Source of the DNA: Vreelandella sedimenti | GTDB taxonomy: Bacteria; Pseudomonadota; Gammaproteobacteria; Pseudomonadales; Halomonadaceae | DNA length: 64,000 bases | Assembly: GCF_013416325.1 (NCBI RefSeq) | Contig: NZ_JACCGK010000003.1 | Span: forward strand, 1 to 64,000 | Direction: 5' to 3' | Shown here: positions 27,055-35,458 of the stretch, in pieces | How the letters are laid out: every line of letters begins with the position of its first letter | How positions within the stretch are numbered: the first letter of the stretch is position 1 | Program-made: the position numbers and the translations under genes | The notes under the pieces: generated by a model | Told to the model about the DNA's origin: nothing | Databases searched by the model: none | What the model saw: the letters and a program-made list of their open reading frames with translations, nothing else

Positions 27055-28267
27055 GCGTTTGCGCCTGCTGGCATTGTTAGCGCTGCAGGATATCTGGCAT
27101 GACCGCAAGGTATCAATGTGTATTGCAGCAGCACTAGTTGCCGTGATCGCGCCACTGCTATTGCTGTTCGGTCTCAAGTATGGGGTGGTCAGTCAATTAC
27201 AGTCCGAACTACTTGATGATCCGCGGAACTTGGAAATCGGTATGGTTTCCAGTGGAAGGTATGACGCTGCCTGGCTCGATAGTTTGCGTAGCCGCCCCGA
27301 TGTAGGGTTTGCGATTGGAATGACACGTTCACTCAATACCCAGGCAGATTTGGTCGCCGACCCTCAACATTTCCTGGATAACGCTGAAATCATCCCAACG
27401 GCAGAAGGAGACCCTCTGCTGTCGTCATTAACGCTTTCAGAGCCGCTTCAAGGGCCGGAAGTGGTGCTTAGTGAGTCGGCTGCACGGCGCTTGAATGTTG
27501 ATGTGAATGACCCACTGAGCCTGTTCGTCAGCCGTCGACTCGATGGCAGAGCGGAGCGTGGCAGGCAATTTATTGTCGTGGCAGGTATTTTGCCACCTGA
27601 CGTCTTTCCACGTCCGGCTGCCTTTGTTCCTTTGCCGCTCTTGATCGCGCTTGAGGAGTTTCGCGATGGCTATCACATCGATGCTCTTGGCGTGGGCACT
27701 GGCGAGCCACGAGGCGAAAGGGAAACACAGTTTTCACGTGCCCGTATGTATGCCGCCGATATTGATCAAGTGGCGGAGTTGGAGCAGTGGCTCAATGCCC
27801 AGCATATAGATACAGTTAGCCGCCTCGCGGAGATTGAGAATGTCAGGGCAATCAGTCACGTGCTGGGGCTAGTGTTTGGCGTGATTGCTATTACCGCGCT
27901 GGTGGGCTGCCTAGCCTCAATGTTGGGCGCTTTTCTGGCCAATATCGACCGGAAGCGCAAGGATCTGGCGGTGTTGCGTCTGCTGGGGTTCGATCGTCCG
28001 GCAATTGCGGGGTATATCGTGTTACAGGCTGGGACATTGACACTAGCTGCCTATGCAGTAGGGCTAGTCCTCTATGGACTGGGAAGCCAGGTGTTCAACC
28101 AAGCGTTGGCGACTAGCTCGACAACTGGAAGTGTTGTCTGTCGAATCACCTTCATGCACGGCGTAATAGCACTTTTATTGGCTTTGCTGGTTGCGCTCAT
28201 GGTGGCGGTGATCGGTGTGCTGCGCGCCTTTAGTATCGAACCTGCGGAGAGTCTGCGTGAATTATAA
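27038..28267 (+). CDS. FtsX/MacB-like ABC permease
   Basis: 409 residues: one membrane helix near residues 26-48, a periplasmic domain of about 220 residues, then three helices (about 275-400) with LAVLRLLGFDRPAIAGY between them, as in LolC/LolE/MacB/FtsX. The start is a TTG within the ATPase gene, preceded by GGGGAG at a good distance. Such permeases do mechanical work across the envelope, moving lipoproteins or controlling periplasmic enzymes. No binding protein or outer-membrane channel gene is nearby; instead two lipoproteins follow. Confidence 0.88.
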   Translation: MNLALKRLRLLALLALQDIWHDRKVSMCIAAALVAVIAPLLLLFGLKYGVVSQLQSELLDDPRNLEIGMVSSGRYDAAWLDSLRSRPDVGFAIGMTRSLNTQADLVADPQHFLDNAEIIPTAEGDPLLSSLTLSEPLQGPEVVLSESAARRLNVDVNDPLSLFVSRRLDGRAERGRQFIVVAGILPPDVFPRPAAFVPLPLLIALEEFRDGYHIDALGVGTGEPRGERETQFSRARMYAADIDQVAELEQWLNAQHIDTVSRLAEIENVRAISHVLGLVFGVIAITALVGCLASMLGAFLANIDRKRKDLAVLRLLGFDRPAIAGYIVLQAGTLTLAAYAVGLVLYGLGSQVFNQALATSSTTGSVVCRITFMHGVIALLLALLVALMVAVIGVLRAFSIEPAESLREL

Positions 28268-29828
28268 ATCTTCTAGACGTTTTGCTGGGCTCTATGGCAA
28301 TGCCTGTTGGGTTGCTGTCTTGCTGTTGCAGGCGGGAAGCGCTTCGGCCGAATGGGATGAGCGGCTCTATAATCCCATGCCTCTGGATGACGACATCATA
28401 CTGCCGATGCCTTGCGATGGTGCCATGGCGTTTCGCAAAATCCATATTCCCTCTGCTGGGCCGCTTGACGATTATCCCATCAATATTGGCCAGGATGGTA
28501 CCGGGTGGGGCTATGTAGAACAGCGTCGCCCCTCTTATGTTTCAGGCAACTTCAGTGAGGTCGAAGGAGGCTCGCGCTACTACTTGCTGGCCAAGTATGA
28601 AACAACTCAGTTGCAGTATGAGGCCTTGATGGCTGAAGAGTGCCCGTCACCTTCTACTCGCTTGCGCTTACCGGCGGTATCGGTAAGTTGGTTCGATGCA
28701 ACAGCGGCGGCTGATCGTTACAACTTGTGGCTGCGCCAAAATACTGAAGATATTTTACCCCAAGAGGACGGTGTGCTGGGTTTTGTACGCTTACCGACAG
28801 AAATAGAGTGGGAGTATGCCGCACGAGGTGGCTTGGAAGTTGGCACCGCCGAATTTCGCGACAGCCGCTACCCCATGCCAGAGGGCTTGAATGGTCATGA
28901 GTGGTTCGCTGGCCCTCAGTCAGCTAATGGTCAATTACAACTGGCGGGTTTATTACAACCCAACCCGTTGGGGCTGCATGACGTCCTTGGCAACGTGGCA
29001 GAAATGATGTTTGAACCTTTTCGTCTCAATAAACTGGATCGCCAGCATGGTCAAGCGGGTGGTTTTGTGGTGCGAGGGGGTAATTATTTAACGCCCCAAA
29101 GTGATATCCGCACTTCTCTTCGCGGCGAAGAGCCTTATTACCGAGAAGCTGGTCAATCCCAGAGTGGTCAAGTGGGCTTTCGCTTATCACTCGTTGCTCC
29201 CACATTGACCTCTCGAGAACGCATAGCCGCTATTGATGAGAGTTGGCAGCATTTGGGAAAGGACTTAGCTGATGGAGACGCAACGCAAGATACACCGGGA
29301 ACCGTTGAGCAGTTGAGCAGCTTAGCTGCTGAACAAGAAGACATTGCATTGCAAGAGCAGTTACAGGACTTAGAGAACCAGTTAAGAGCAAGTAATCAGC
29401 GCCAAGAGGAAGCGCGAAACTTAGCGGTTCGCGCCAGTCTCAATTTAGGGAGCTTCCTTTGTACTAAGTTAGAGGATGACGGCGTTTTTCTCGATTTTCT
29501 GCACAATAATTATCAGATGAATTGTGGGGTAGACAGTACTGACACTAGTTGTGATATGCGTCAACAACGTCTGGAAGAGCAAGATGCGAGACTGGAAGCA
29601 CTAAGCCGTTATTACGCCAGTAGTCTAGTCGAATCTGCCACCTTATATGGTGAAAATCTACTGGGAGAGCAAGTGGGAGTGTTCGAAGAGATCATTACTC
29701 ACAATAAACAGCTTACTCAACTAAAGCCATATCTACATACTCACTGGGAAAACCAACGCGAATATCTGCAACAACAACACATTTCCACCAATGATTGGCT
29801 GGAAAACTGTAAAGCCATGGCAAATTAA
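28257..29828 (+). CDS. Secreted FGE/SUMF1-fold protein with C-terminal coiled coil, probably non-catalytic
   Basis: 523 residues from a GTG at 28257 with a GGAG site, overlapping the permease stop by 11 nt. A signal peptide (VAVLLLQAGSASA) is followed by a formylglycine-generating-enzyme fold: RLPTEIEWEYAARGG, NPLGLHDVLGNVAEM, VVRGGNYLTPQSDIRTSLR and VGFRLSL. The two cysteines that the true enzyme carries after RGG are missing, so sulfatase activation is unlikely and a binding role is probable. From about residue 340 the protein is a charged coiled coil. FGE-fold domains of this kind occur in bacterial conflict systems (family knowledge). Confidence 0.85.
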   Translation: MNYKSSRRFAGLYGNACWVAVLLLQAGSASAEWDERLYNPMPLDDDIILPMPCDGAMAFRKIHIPSAGPLDDYPINIGQDGTGWGYVEQRRPSYVSGNFSEVEGGSRYYLLAKYETTQLQYEALMAEECPSPSTRLRLPAVSVSWFDATAAADRYNLWLRQNTEDILPQEDGVLGFVRLPTEIEWEYAARGGLEVGTAEFRDSRYPMPEGLNGHEWFAGPQSANGQLQLAGLLQPNPLGLHDVLGNVAEMMFEPFRLNKLDRQHGQAGGFVVRGGNYLTPQSDIRTSLRGEEPYYREAGQSQSGQVGFRLSLVAPTLTSRERIAAIDESWQHLGKDLADGDATQDTPGTVEQLSSLAAEQEDIALQEQLQDLENQLRASNQRQEEARNLAVRASLNLGSFLCTKLEDDGVFLDFLHNNYQMNCGVDSTDTSCDMRQQRLEEQDARLEALSRYYASSLVESATLYGENLLGEQVGVFEEIITHNKQLTQLKPYLHTHWENQREYLQQQHISTNDWLENCKAMAN

Positions 29829-29849
29829 AAAAACGCAAGGGAACATATT

Positions 29850-30614
29850 ATGAAAATCAAGAAAATTTCAAAGAAAACAATCAATTCTGGCTGGAAAAAA
29901 GCACTGATGGTATCCGCTGTTGCTGGCAGTATGCTGGTACTAAGTGGTTGCGTCACAACGGGAAGTTCGCTGTTATCCGGTAATTCATCCGGATCATCAG
30001 CGGATCCGCGTCTAACCCAGGGCAATGACGCTCAGTTCTTCAGTCGTTCAGGTTATCAAGCTTGTGCTGCAGGTGCTGCTGCAGGCCTATTAGGTTGTGC
30101 ACTTACTAACCCTGGGAACAAGACACAGTGCATGATCGTGGCAGGTATTGGAGCATGTGGCGTCGCCATGGGAGCTAATTACTACCTAGATCAACGACGC
30201 AGCGAATATGCAAATACAAGTGAGCGTTTGGAGGCAATGAGCGCTGATATTCAAGAAGATACACGTAAGGTTATTGCACGAACTGAAACCGCGCGTGAAG
30301 TGATGCGAGAGGATGAGGCTCGCCTTCAGCGTATTCAGCGTGAAATTGAGACGCAACAACTTGATCAAGCGGCGGCTGAACGTGACTTAGCTGCGATCGA
30401 CGGTAACATCGGAATTTTGCGTCGCGAGTTGGTTAATATGCGCAATAAAGCAGAAGAATATCAAGAAGTCGCAGATGCAGAGCGTGTAGAGGCAAGCCCA
30501 GAGGAAATAGCCCGTATCGAGCAGGATATCGACTTGATGAACCAGCAAGTGCTGGCGTTGCAGCAAGAAGTGGATGATCTCTACAACATGCGTTCCGCTA
30601 TTACTTTAGGTTAA
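29850..30614 (+). CDS. Coiled-coil lipoprotein with glycine-zipper-like segment
   Basis: 254 residues. The basic start and hydrophobic core end in a lipobox, LSGC (Cys about 33), so the mature protein is lipid-anchored. A small-residue segment, CAAGAAAGLLGCALTNPGN and the following IGACGVAMGANYY, may pack in or on a membrane. Residues 115-250 form a long charged coiled coil. It is 21 bp after the FGE-fold gene with an AAGGGA site. It may bridge the membrane-anchored partners in the periplasm (inference). Confidence 0.82.
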   Translation: MKIKKISKKTINSGWKKALMVSAVAGSMLVLSGCVTTGSSLLSGNSSGSSADPRLTQGNDAQFFSRSGYQACAAGAAAGLLGCALTNPGNKTQCMIVAGIGACGVAMGANYYLDQRRSEYANTSERLEAMSADIQEDTRKVIARTETAREVMREDEARLQRIQREIETQQLDQAAAERDLAAIDGNIGILRRELVNMRNKAEEYQEVADAERVEASPEEIARIEQDIDLMNQQVLALQQEVDDLYNMRSAITLG

Positions 30615-30630
30615 GAAATCAGGTGCTACC

Positions 30631-31125
30631 ATGATGAATAAAACCGTGTTGATCGCCAGCAGCATGATTCTGCTGGCGGGTTGCGCTACCTCCCCAGAAC
30701 AGTGCGATCCCTACAATCGCGATGCGAGTCTTGTGGCCAAATTTTCCTGCGACACTTCAGGTGCCTATCGTGCACAAGTCGAGCAGCGGGAGCAGCAGGT
30801 ACGACTTGATCAAGAAGAGAATGCTCTGTTTCGTCAGGTATATGCTGATATTAAGGCCCAGCAGAATGCAACCCGACAAGATATGAATGTTCAGCTAGAA
30901 AAGCAGCAAGCATTGAACGAATCTCTGCAAACGCTTCTAACACGCCTTAATGCACGTACTGGAGAGGAGTTAGGCCTACAGCACCGTCTAAATGATCTTG
31001 AACAGCAGCTACAAGCAAACCAAGAACCTGCCAATGGTGAAGCTGAGATTGAGGCTCGTAGAGCCCGGCTGACCGAGCTTGAACAACAAGTTAATCGCCT
31101 ACATCAAAGTCTCGGCTATGAATAA
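30631..31125 (+). CDS. Small coiled-coil lipoprotein
   Basis: 164 residues. The lipobox LAGC is at about 16-19. After a short Cys-containing segment (EQCDPYNRD, FSCDTSG) nearly all of the rest is a Gln/Glu-rich coiled coil, similar in style to the preceding lipoprotein. The start is one of two adjacent ATGs at 30631 and 30634. It lies 16 bp after the first lipoprotein and 15 bp before the terminal vWA gene, clearly the same transcript. No family recognised. Confidence 0.78.
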   Translation: MMNKTVLIASSMILLAGCATSPEQCDPYNRDASLVAKFSCDTSGAYRAQVEQREQQVRLDQEENALFRQVYADIKAQQNATRQDMNVQLEKQQALNESLQTLLTRLNARTGEELGLQHRLNDLEQQLQANQEPANGEAEIEARRARLTELEQQVNRLHQSLGYE

Positions 31126-31140
31126 GGCGAAAGACTAATC

Positions 31141-32430
31141 ATGCAACGTATCCTGCGCGACTCCCAGGAGAGGCTGGGTGGTACCTTCGAGAGCTATCAG
31201 TCCAAGGTCGCTCTTATCCATCGCCACTTTCCTCCTAGCATTGGCAATATGTTTGCTATGCCGCGTAACGGTCAGGGCGATACGCTGGAGTGGTGGACGG
31301 AACTGCCAGGTCAGCCGATACGTTTTGATGCCTTAGATGAAGAGCAGCAGGCTGCTTTGCTGGAGCGTTATCAACAGCGTCAGCAAAGTCTGGGGCACCT
31401 AGCCGATGAGCTTATTCGGCGAGGGGACTCCGATGGTGGCAAGAGTTTGAAAACCTTGGTTGGCCCAGCTGACGAGCAACATCTCTACAGTCTTAATGGA
31501 GAGCCCGTCGTGATTCGCTGGGGAGCTGAAAAGGTGAAAGCCACTGCTTCAGATTTTATACCTCAGTCTGTGCCAATTGCTTCAACAGTTGCGCCTGTAA
31601 CGTCTTCCTCTCGTAGATCTTTCAGGTCACTAATGTGGTTGTTGCCGGTGCTTCTCCTTTTTTTCCTGGGATGGCTACTGTATCTATTTTGGCCACTGGA
31701 TCGCTTTTGGTCAGACGGCTTAACTAATGCTTCCGAGAAAGAGGTCGTCCCTTATGCTTGCCGTGAAGAGGGGAGTTTACCACCAGAGTTTGTAATGATA
31801 TTTGATACATCAGGGTCAATGAATATCAATATTGCTGCAACTCAAGAAGATGAAGACTGGTATTTCAGTATGACCGAATTGCATATGATGTTGTTGCGGA
31901 ATATGGGCAATGAGCGTCTCAGAACTCTGGAAACAGGTACTTCACGACTGGAAGTTGCTAAGGATGCTATTTCTGGAATTATTAATCAGCTTCACTCTGA
32001 TATTGACACTGGGCTAATTACTTATGCCGGGTGTGGAGCCCCTGTCAAACAGGGAGTATTTAGTGGATCCCAGCGTGAACAATTGATAGATGGAATAAAG
32101 GCACTAAATGCCTACGATGGTACACCCCTTGCGGCCAGTTTAGTATCTGCGGCAGAAATGGTAGATGGACGTGAACGTGATGCAGTCATCATTGCCTTTG
32201 TTGATGGAACCGACGGTTGCGAACAAGATCAGTGCCAAGTGGTAGCAAACATCATAAAAAAACAGCCACGTATTACAATTAACGTTGTTGACGTAACTAC
32301 AGGTGGTCTTTCCAATTGTTTAGCAGAGCAAACTGGTGGCCAAGTTTTCAGTTCAAAGAATGCTGATGAGATTGCTCGAATGATGGAGCAAGCTAGCTCA
32401 CAGATGCTAAATGCTAGCCATTGCGAATAG
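31141..32430 (+). CDS. Membrane-anchored vWA protein with SrfA-like N-terminal domain
   Basis: 429 residues. Residues 48-130 align by eye with residues 68-155 of the SrfA-like protein: LEWWTELPGQPI against LDWYSGMEGDVI, and LYSLNGEPVVIRWG against VYLVNGTPVLTFWG. One membrane helix (about 164-184) follows, then a vWA domain from about 215 with a perfect metal site, DTSGSM (222-227), DGTPLAASL and the strand IIAFVDGTDG. So the vWA part lies outside the inner membrane. It closes the operon, which appears to begin and end with proteins sharing one cytoplasmic module. Confidence 0.87.
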   Translation: MQRILRDSQERLGGTFESYQSKVALIHRHFPPSIGNMFAMPRNGQGDTLEWWTELPGQPIRFDALDEEQQAALLERYQQRQQSLGHLADELIRRGDSDGGKSLKTLVGPADEQHLYSLNGEPVVIRWGAEKVKATASDFIPQSVPIASTVAPVTSSSRRSFRSLMWLLPVLLLFFLGWLLYLFWPLDRFWSDGLTNASEKEVVPYACREEGSLPPEFVMIFDTSGSMNINIAATQEDEDWYFSMTELHMMLLRNMGNERLRTLETGTSRLEVAKDAISGIINQLHSDIDTGLITYAGCGAPVKQGVFSGSQREQLIDGIKALNAYDGTPLAASLVSAAEMVDGRERDAVIIAFVDGTDGCEQDQCQVVANIIKKQPRITINVVDVTTGGLSNCLAEQTGGQVFSSKNADEIARMMEQASSQMLNASHCE

Positions 32431-32938
32431 TCATGATTTACCCGCTTCAGGAGTTGGTGTTTCTGCTGGAGTGACTGTTTTGGTATATTTTTATTTCGCC
32501 ATAATTGGAATTTTATTGTTAAAATAAGATTTGATTATAGTGCTATAAATTGCATTAAATATGGGGTGATTAGTCAATAATGAGTGATGAATTTTCTGCC
32601 CTTTTAGTATTTAAAATATTTTTTTTGTTCGATAGTTAAACTCAATCTGCATGACTTTTGACAGATGAGTAAGCAGTTAAAAAAGGGCTGTTGTTTACCA
32701 TCTGTGCCATAATATTTTGCTCAGGTGGTCCCCATCCCGAACGTACGGCCTCGTCCCTGATATAGCCGAGAGTGAGAGCAGGTAGCTTTGTTCACTGTCC
32801 GGTCACCCTCATGCATCCTAATACGACACATGCCAGCTGCTTCAGCACCTGCAGCTTAATATCCACGACCTTCCTCCTGGATTAACGTATTCTCTACGCT
32901 TTGTCCCTCTCGGCTGACTATTGCCAAGGAAATGCCCC
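32431..32938. other. AT-rich gap after the srf-type operon
   Basis: About 500 bp with no credible gene. The first 270 bp are strongly AT-rich. I see no clean hairpin with T-run directly after the last stop. From about 32720 the base composition rises to that of the flanking genes, and the end must contain the creA promoter. The AT-rich zones on both sides of 15849-32430 resemble the borders of an acquired island. Confidence 0.5.
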
Positions 32939-33427
32939 ATGTTTTTCCCAAAACGCGTTGCTCTCACGTCGTTCATTGCAATGTTTGCGCTACAGCCGCC
33001 TATGCTATTTGCTCAGGATGCTCATATTGGCAGCGTGCGTACCGAGTTCAAGCTGCTGGGCCCGAACAACACTATTGAAGTGGAGCGCTTCGATGACCCG
33101 AAGGTTCAGGGTATCTCCTGTTACCTCTCCTACTCACAGATTGGCGGGATCTCTGGGGCGGTGGGGCTTGCTGAGGAGGCCAGTGAGGCGAGCGTGGCGT
33201 GTCGGCAGACAGGAGAGGTTGTCTTCGATCCTGCTGAAGTAGAGGAGCAAGAGGTGATTTTTAGTCAACGCCGCTCGGCGCTTTTCAAAAATATGCGCGT
33301 CGTTCGCATGCATGACGCGGAAACCCAGACCTTTGTGTACCTGACGTATAGCACCAAGCTGGTCGATGGCTCGCCTAAAAACGCGATTACTGCTGTCCAC
33401 TACGGTGAGCTAGGAGTCGGGCAATAA
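32939..33427 (+). CDS. creA: CreA-family periplasmic protein
   Basis: 162 residues from the ATG at 32939, with AAGGA 8 bp upstream. A signal peptide (VALTSFIAMFALQPPMLFA) is followed by the CreA-domain wording IGSVRTEFKLLGPNNTIEVERFDDPKV (in part: VERFDDPKV), GISCYLSYSQIGG, EASVACRQTG and LVDGSPKNAITAV. CreA proteins are conserved, exported and of unknown role. It stands alone and converges with the CAP-domain gene 15 bp away. Confidence 0.92.
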   Translation: MFFPKRVALTSFIAMFALQPPMLFAQDAHIGSVRTEFKLLGPNNTIEVERFDDPKVQGISCYLSYSQIGGISGAVGLAEEASEASVACRQTGEVVFDPAEVEEQEVIFSQRRSALFKNMRVVRMHDAETQTFVYLTYSTKLVDGSPKNAITAVHYGELGVGQ

Positions 33428-33442
33428 CTGACTCGTGTGCGC

Positions 33443-34015
33443 TTAGCGCGGGTTGCCTAGCGTTTGTGTCCAGTAGGTTGAGTAGCGCGACTCCGAACCC
33501 TCGGCTTTTGCCATGCCCATCTCGGTAAAGGCATCATTCATGATGTTGCGGCAGTGGCCGGGGCTGTCTAGCCAGCCTTCCACCACGGCGGAAGCAGAGG
33601 TGAGGCCAGCGGCGATATTTTCGCCCACGGCTTGCCACACATAATCCTGATTACCCACACGCTGCTCAATGCCAGCGCCCTCCGGGCCGGTATGGCTAAA
33701 ATAGTCATTCTCGGCCATGTCTTCAGAGTGGCTCTTGGCCGCTGCTTCCAGCTTGCAGCTCCATGCTAACGACTCTACGGCCTCATACTGCTGGTTACCG
33801 CATTGTCGCGCTTGGCTACGCGCCTTGTTGATTTGAGATAGCATTGCCTGCTGCTGATCGTTCAGTTCGCATTCACCCTGACGGGTAGCATCATCACTCT
33901 GGGACTGATCATTGGCCCATGAGGTGGATGAACCCATGAGCATGATAACGATCAGGCCGTAAAGCGCCCCAGCAGCGGGGCGCTTGGGAAGGAAGTTACC
34001 CACCGAACTTTTCAT
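33443..34015 (-). CDS. CAP/SCP-domain secreted protein
   Basis: 190 residues from the ATG at 34015 (GGTGAG box inside the end of the upstream gene). A signal peptide (LYGLIVIMLMGSSTSWA) is followed by a bacterial CAP domain: LAWSCKLEAAAKSHSEDMA, YFSHTGPEG, VGENIAAG and SPGHCRNIMN, holding the conserved His/Glu cavity residues. Four cysteines suggest disulfides. Bacterial CAP proteins are extracellular or periplasmic with roles that are largely unassigned. Its start overlaps the upstream gene by 20 nt. Confidence 0.88.
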   Translation of the reverse strand: MKSSVGNFLPKRPAAGALYGLIVIMLMGSSTSWANDQSQSDDATRQGECELNDQQQAMLSQINKARSQARQCGNQQYEAVESLAWSCKLEAAAKSHSEDMAENDYFSHTGPEGAGIEQRVGNQDYVWQAVGENIAAGLTSASAVVEGWLDSPGHCRNIMNDAFTEMGMAKAEGSESRYSTYWTQTLGNPR

Positions 34016-34484
34016 TCTCACCAAGGTTTGGCGTGGCGTCCTTTTTGAGGTTGGCTTTGGCAATTTCGTAAAGCTGGAATGTCTTGCTCTCTTTGGCTTT
34101 CCAGTGCTCACCCATCTGCACTTTGATCTCTAGCAGGGCGACGTCTGGGTCATCTTTACCTTCCGGGAACCAAGCAGCGATGAAGGGGCTCCAGTATTTT
34201 TCGATCAGTTCACGATTATCTGTCAGGTTGGCTTTACCCGATAGCGAAACGTAGACGCCAACTTCCTGGTCGGAAAAGCTAAGGCATACATCGTGGTCGC
34301 TTTTGGTTTCAAATACTTTTTCGGCACTGCGGCGGGTGAAGAACCACAGAGTGCCGTCGTACTCATCTTGCACAAGGTGCATGGGCCGGGCGCGTGGGGT
34401 GTCGTTATCCAACGTCACGAGCATGCCGACTTTGATATCTTTGATCATCTTCCAGATCTTCTGCTTATGTTCCGGGCTGGACAT
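33996..34484 (-). CDS. Pyridoxamine 5'-phosphate oxidase-fold stress protein (general stress protein 26 type)
   Basis: 162 residues with the split-barrel flavin-binding wording GMLVTLDNDTPRARPMHLVQDE and LWFFTRRSAEKV, ending in LLEIKVQMGEHW. The family reads like B. subtilis GSP26: small cytoplasmic proteins that bind FMN or similar. It has a strong AAGGAG ribosome site. The CAP-domain gene starts within its last 20 bp. Confidence 0.9.
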   Translation of the reverse strand: MSSPEHKQKIWKMIKDIKVGMLVTLDNDTPRARPMHLVQDEYDGTLWFFTRRSAEKVFETKSDHDVCLSFSDQEVGVYVSLSGKANLTDNRELIEKYWSPFIAAWFPEGKDDPDVALLEIKVQMGEHWKAKESKTFQLYEIAKANLKKDATPNLGENEKFGG

Positions 34485-34719
34485 AGCGTCACTCTCCTTA
34501 TGAATACGATCCTGGCCTTATGAATTAGATCCTGAAATAGTCATAGACAATGCTTGTACATCGAAGATGACTAGCTACAGCCTAGCTACCATTTTCCATA
34601 TCAGCAAACGCTCTTCGAATAATCATATCTCTTGCCCACTAACATCCTGCTTGATGTATCTGCGGTTACTCACCAGAATCAAAGTGATGCTGAACTGTAT
34701 GCTTAGGCGGGAGGTTTCA

Positions 34720-34974
34720 ATGCTAACAGGATCTACATACCGCTATTGCCCAATTGTAGCGTTACTGATGCTCGGCGGTTGTGCCACGGGCGGGGGAGAC
34801 CCCCATTCTCAAAATCAGATGACCCAATACGCGGCTGAATACTGTAGAAGCCTCGGCGGGCAGAATGAAATTAGCGAAAGCAGCCTAGGCACTGGCCGCT
34901 ACTGCCGATTGCCTGATGGCCGGGTTGAAAATGAGTGGCAGCTTTATCGTACTGAGCGCCTTGATAATGACTAG
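34720..34974 (+). CDS. DUF333 putative lipoprotein
   Basis: 84 residues. The ATG at 34720 is preceded by GGGAGG and gives an immediate signal with lipobox LGGC, while the open frame begins 51 codons earlier without a site. The mature part contains YCRSLGG and GRYCRLPDGRVENEWQLYR, the DUF333 signature with its two conserved cysteines. Such proteins are sometimes labelled hemolysin-like without support. It is probably an outer-membrane lipoprotein. Confidence 0.85.
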   Translation: MLTGSTYRYCPIVALLMLGGCATGGGDPHSQNQMTQYAAEYCRSLGGQNEISESSLGTGRYCRLPDGRVENEWQLYRTERLDND

Positions 34975-35022
34975 TCGCCACCTTTTATCGCACATGGGTC
35001 AGCCATTGGGTGTGCAAAAGGC

Positions 35023-35340
35023 CTAGCTGTTTTTGGCTGTATGCCTTTTTTTAAAGCCAATCATAAGCGCTAGCAGCCCGCACGCCAGTGCTGGCAGCAG
35101 AACATCAAGCGCTGAGTCTAACGTCCACCCACGCCAGACGCCCTCAAACATACCTACCGGTAGCGTTTCGCCCCAGGCCCAACCTCGTTGGATGCCTAGC
35201 CTGTATTCGTGCTGAGCAATCTCGCGGCCAAGCAGTATCGCCACCGGGATAACACCCGCCACGCGAGCAGAAACAAATGGTAATAGTGAGAGCTGCATGA
35301 TCAAAGCGATAACGACGTGCTCTAAATGTGTGACGTCCAT
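35023..35340 (-). CDS. Small membrane protein, probably a phage-holin-like or YaiY-like integral protein of unknown role
   Basis: 105 residues from an ATG at 35340 with a GGGAG site; an alternative start at 35418 would add 26 polar residues but is preceded by a hairpin and no ribosome site. Two or three hydrophobic segments (about 10-40 and 80-98) flank a polar stretch with REIAQHEYRLG and WAWGETLPVGMFEG. I do not recognise it with confidence; the naming is only descriptive. It lies after the GAK operon on the same strand. Confidence 0.6.
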   Translation of the reverse strand: MDVTHLEHVVIALIMQLSLLPFVSARVAGVIPVAILLGREIAQHEYRLGIQRGWAWGETLPVGMFEGVWRGWTLDSALDVLLPALACGLLALMIGFKKRHTAKNS

Positions 35341-35420
35341 TTCCACGCTCCCATAGTCTTTCGCCCATAGCTTTTCTTTCGTGAGCCTAAAGGGCTCTGG
35401 CACGAACATGGGCATCATAC

Positions 35421-35438
35421 ACCCACATTCATGTGGGT
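35421..35438. terminator. Hairpin at the 3' end of the GAK operon
   Basis: ACCCACA-TTCA-TGTGGGT is a perfect 7-bp stem with 4-nt loop (8 bp if the loop closes), 20 bp after the stop of the amphi-Trp gene. It is not followed by a T-run on the minus strand, so termination may be weak. Confidence 0.4.
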
Positions 35439-35458
35439 AGGGCTCGAGGCCTCAGCCC

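Noticed and set aside
32720..32760. Sequence GGTGGTCCCCATCCCGAAC reminiscent of a 5S rRNA piece
   Set aside because: Only a short stretch matches; the surrounding bases do not form a 5S gene and no 23S or 16S sequence is near.
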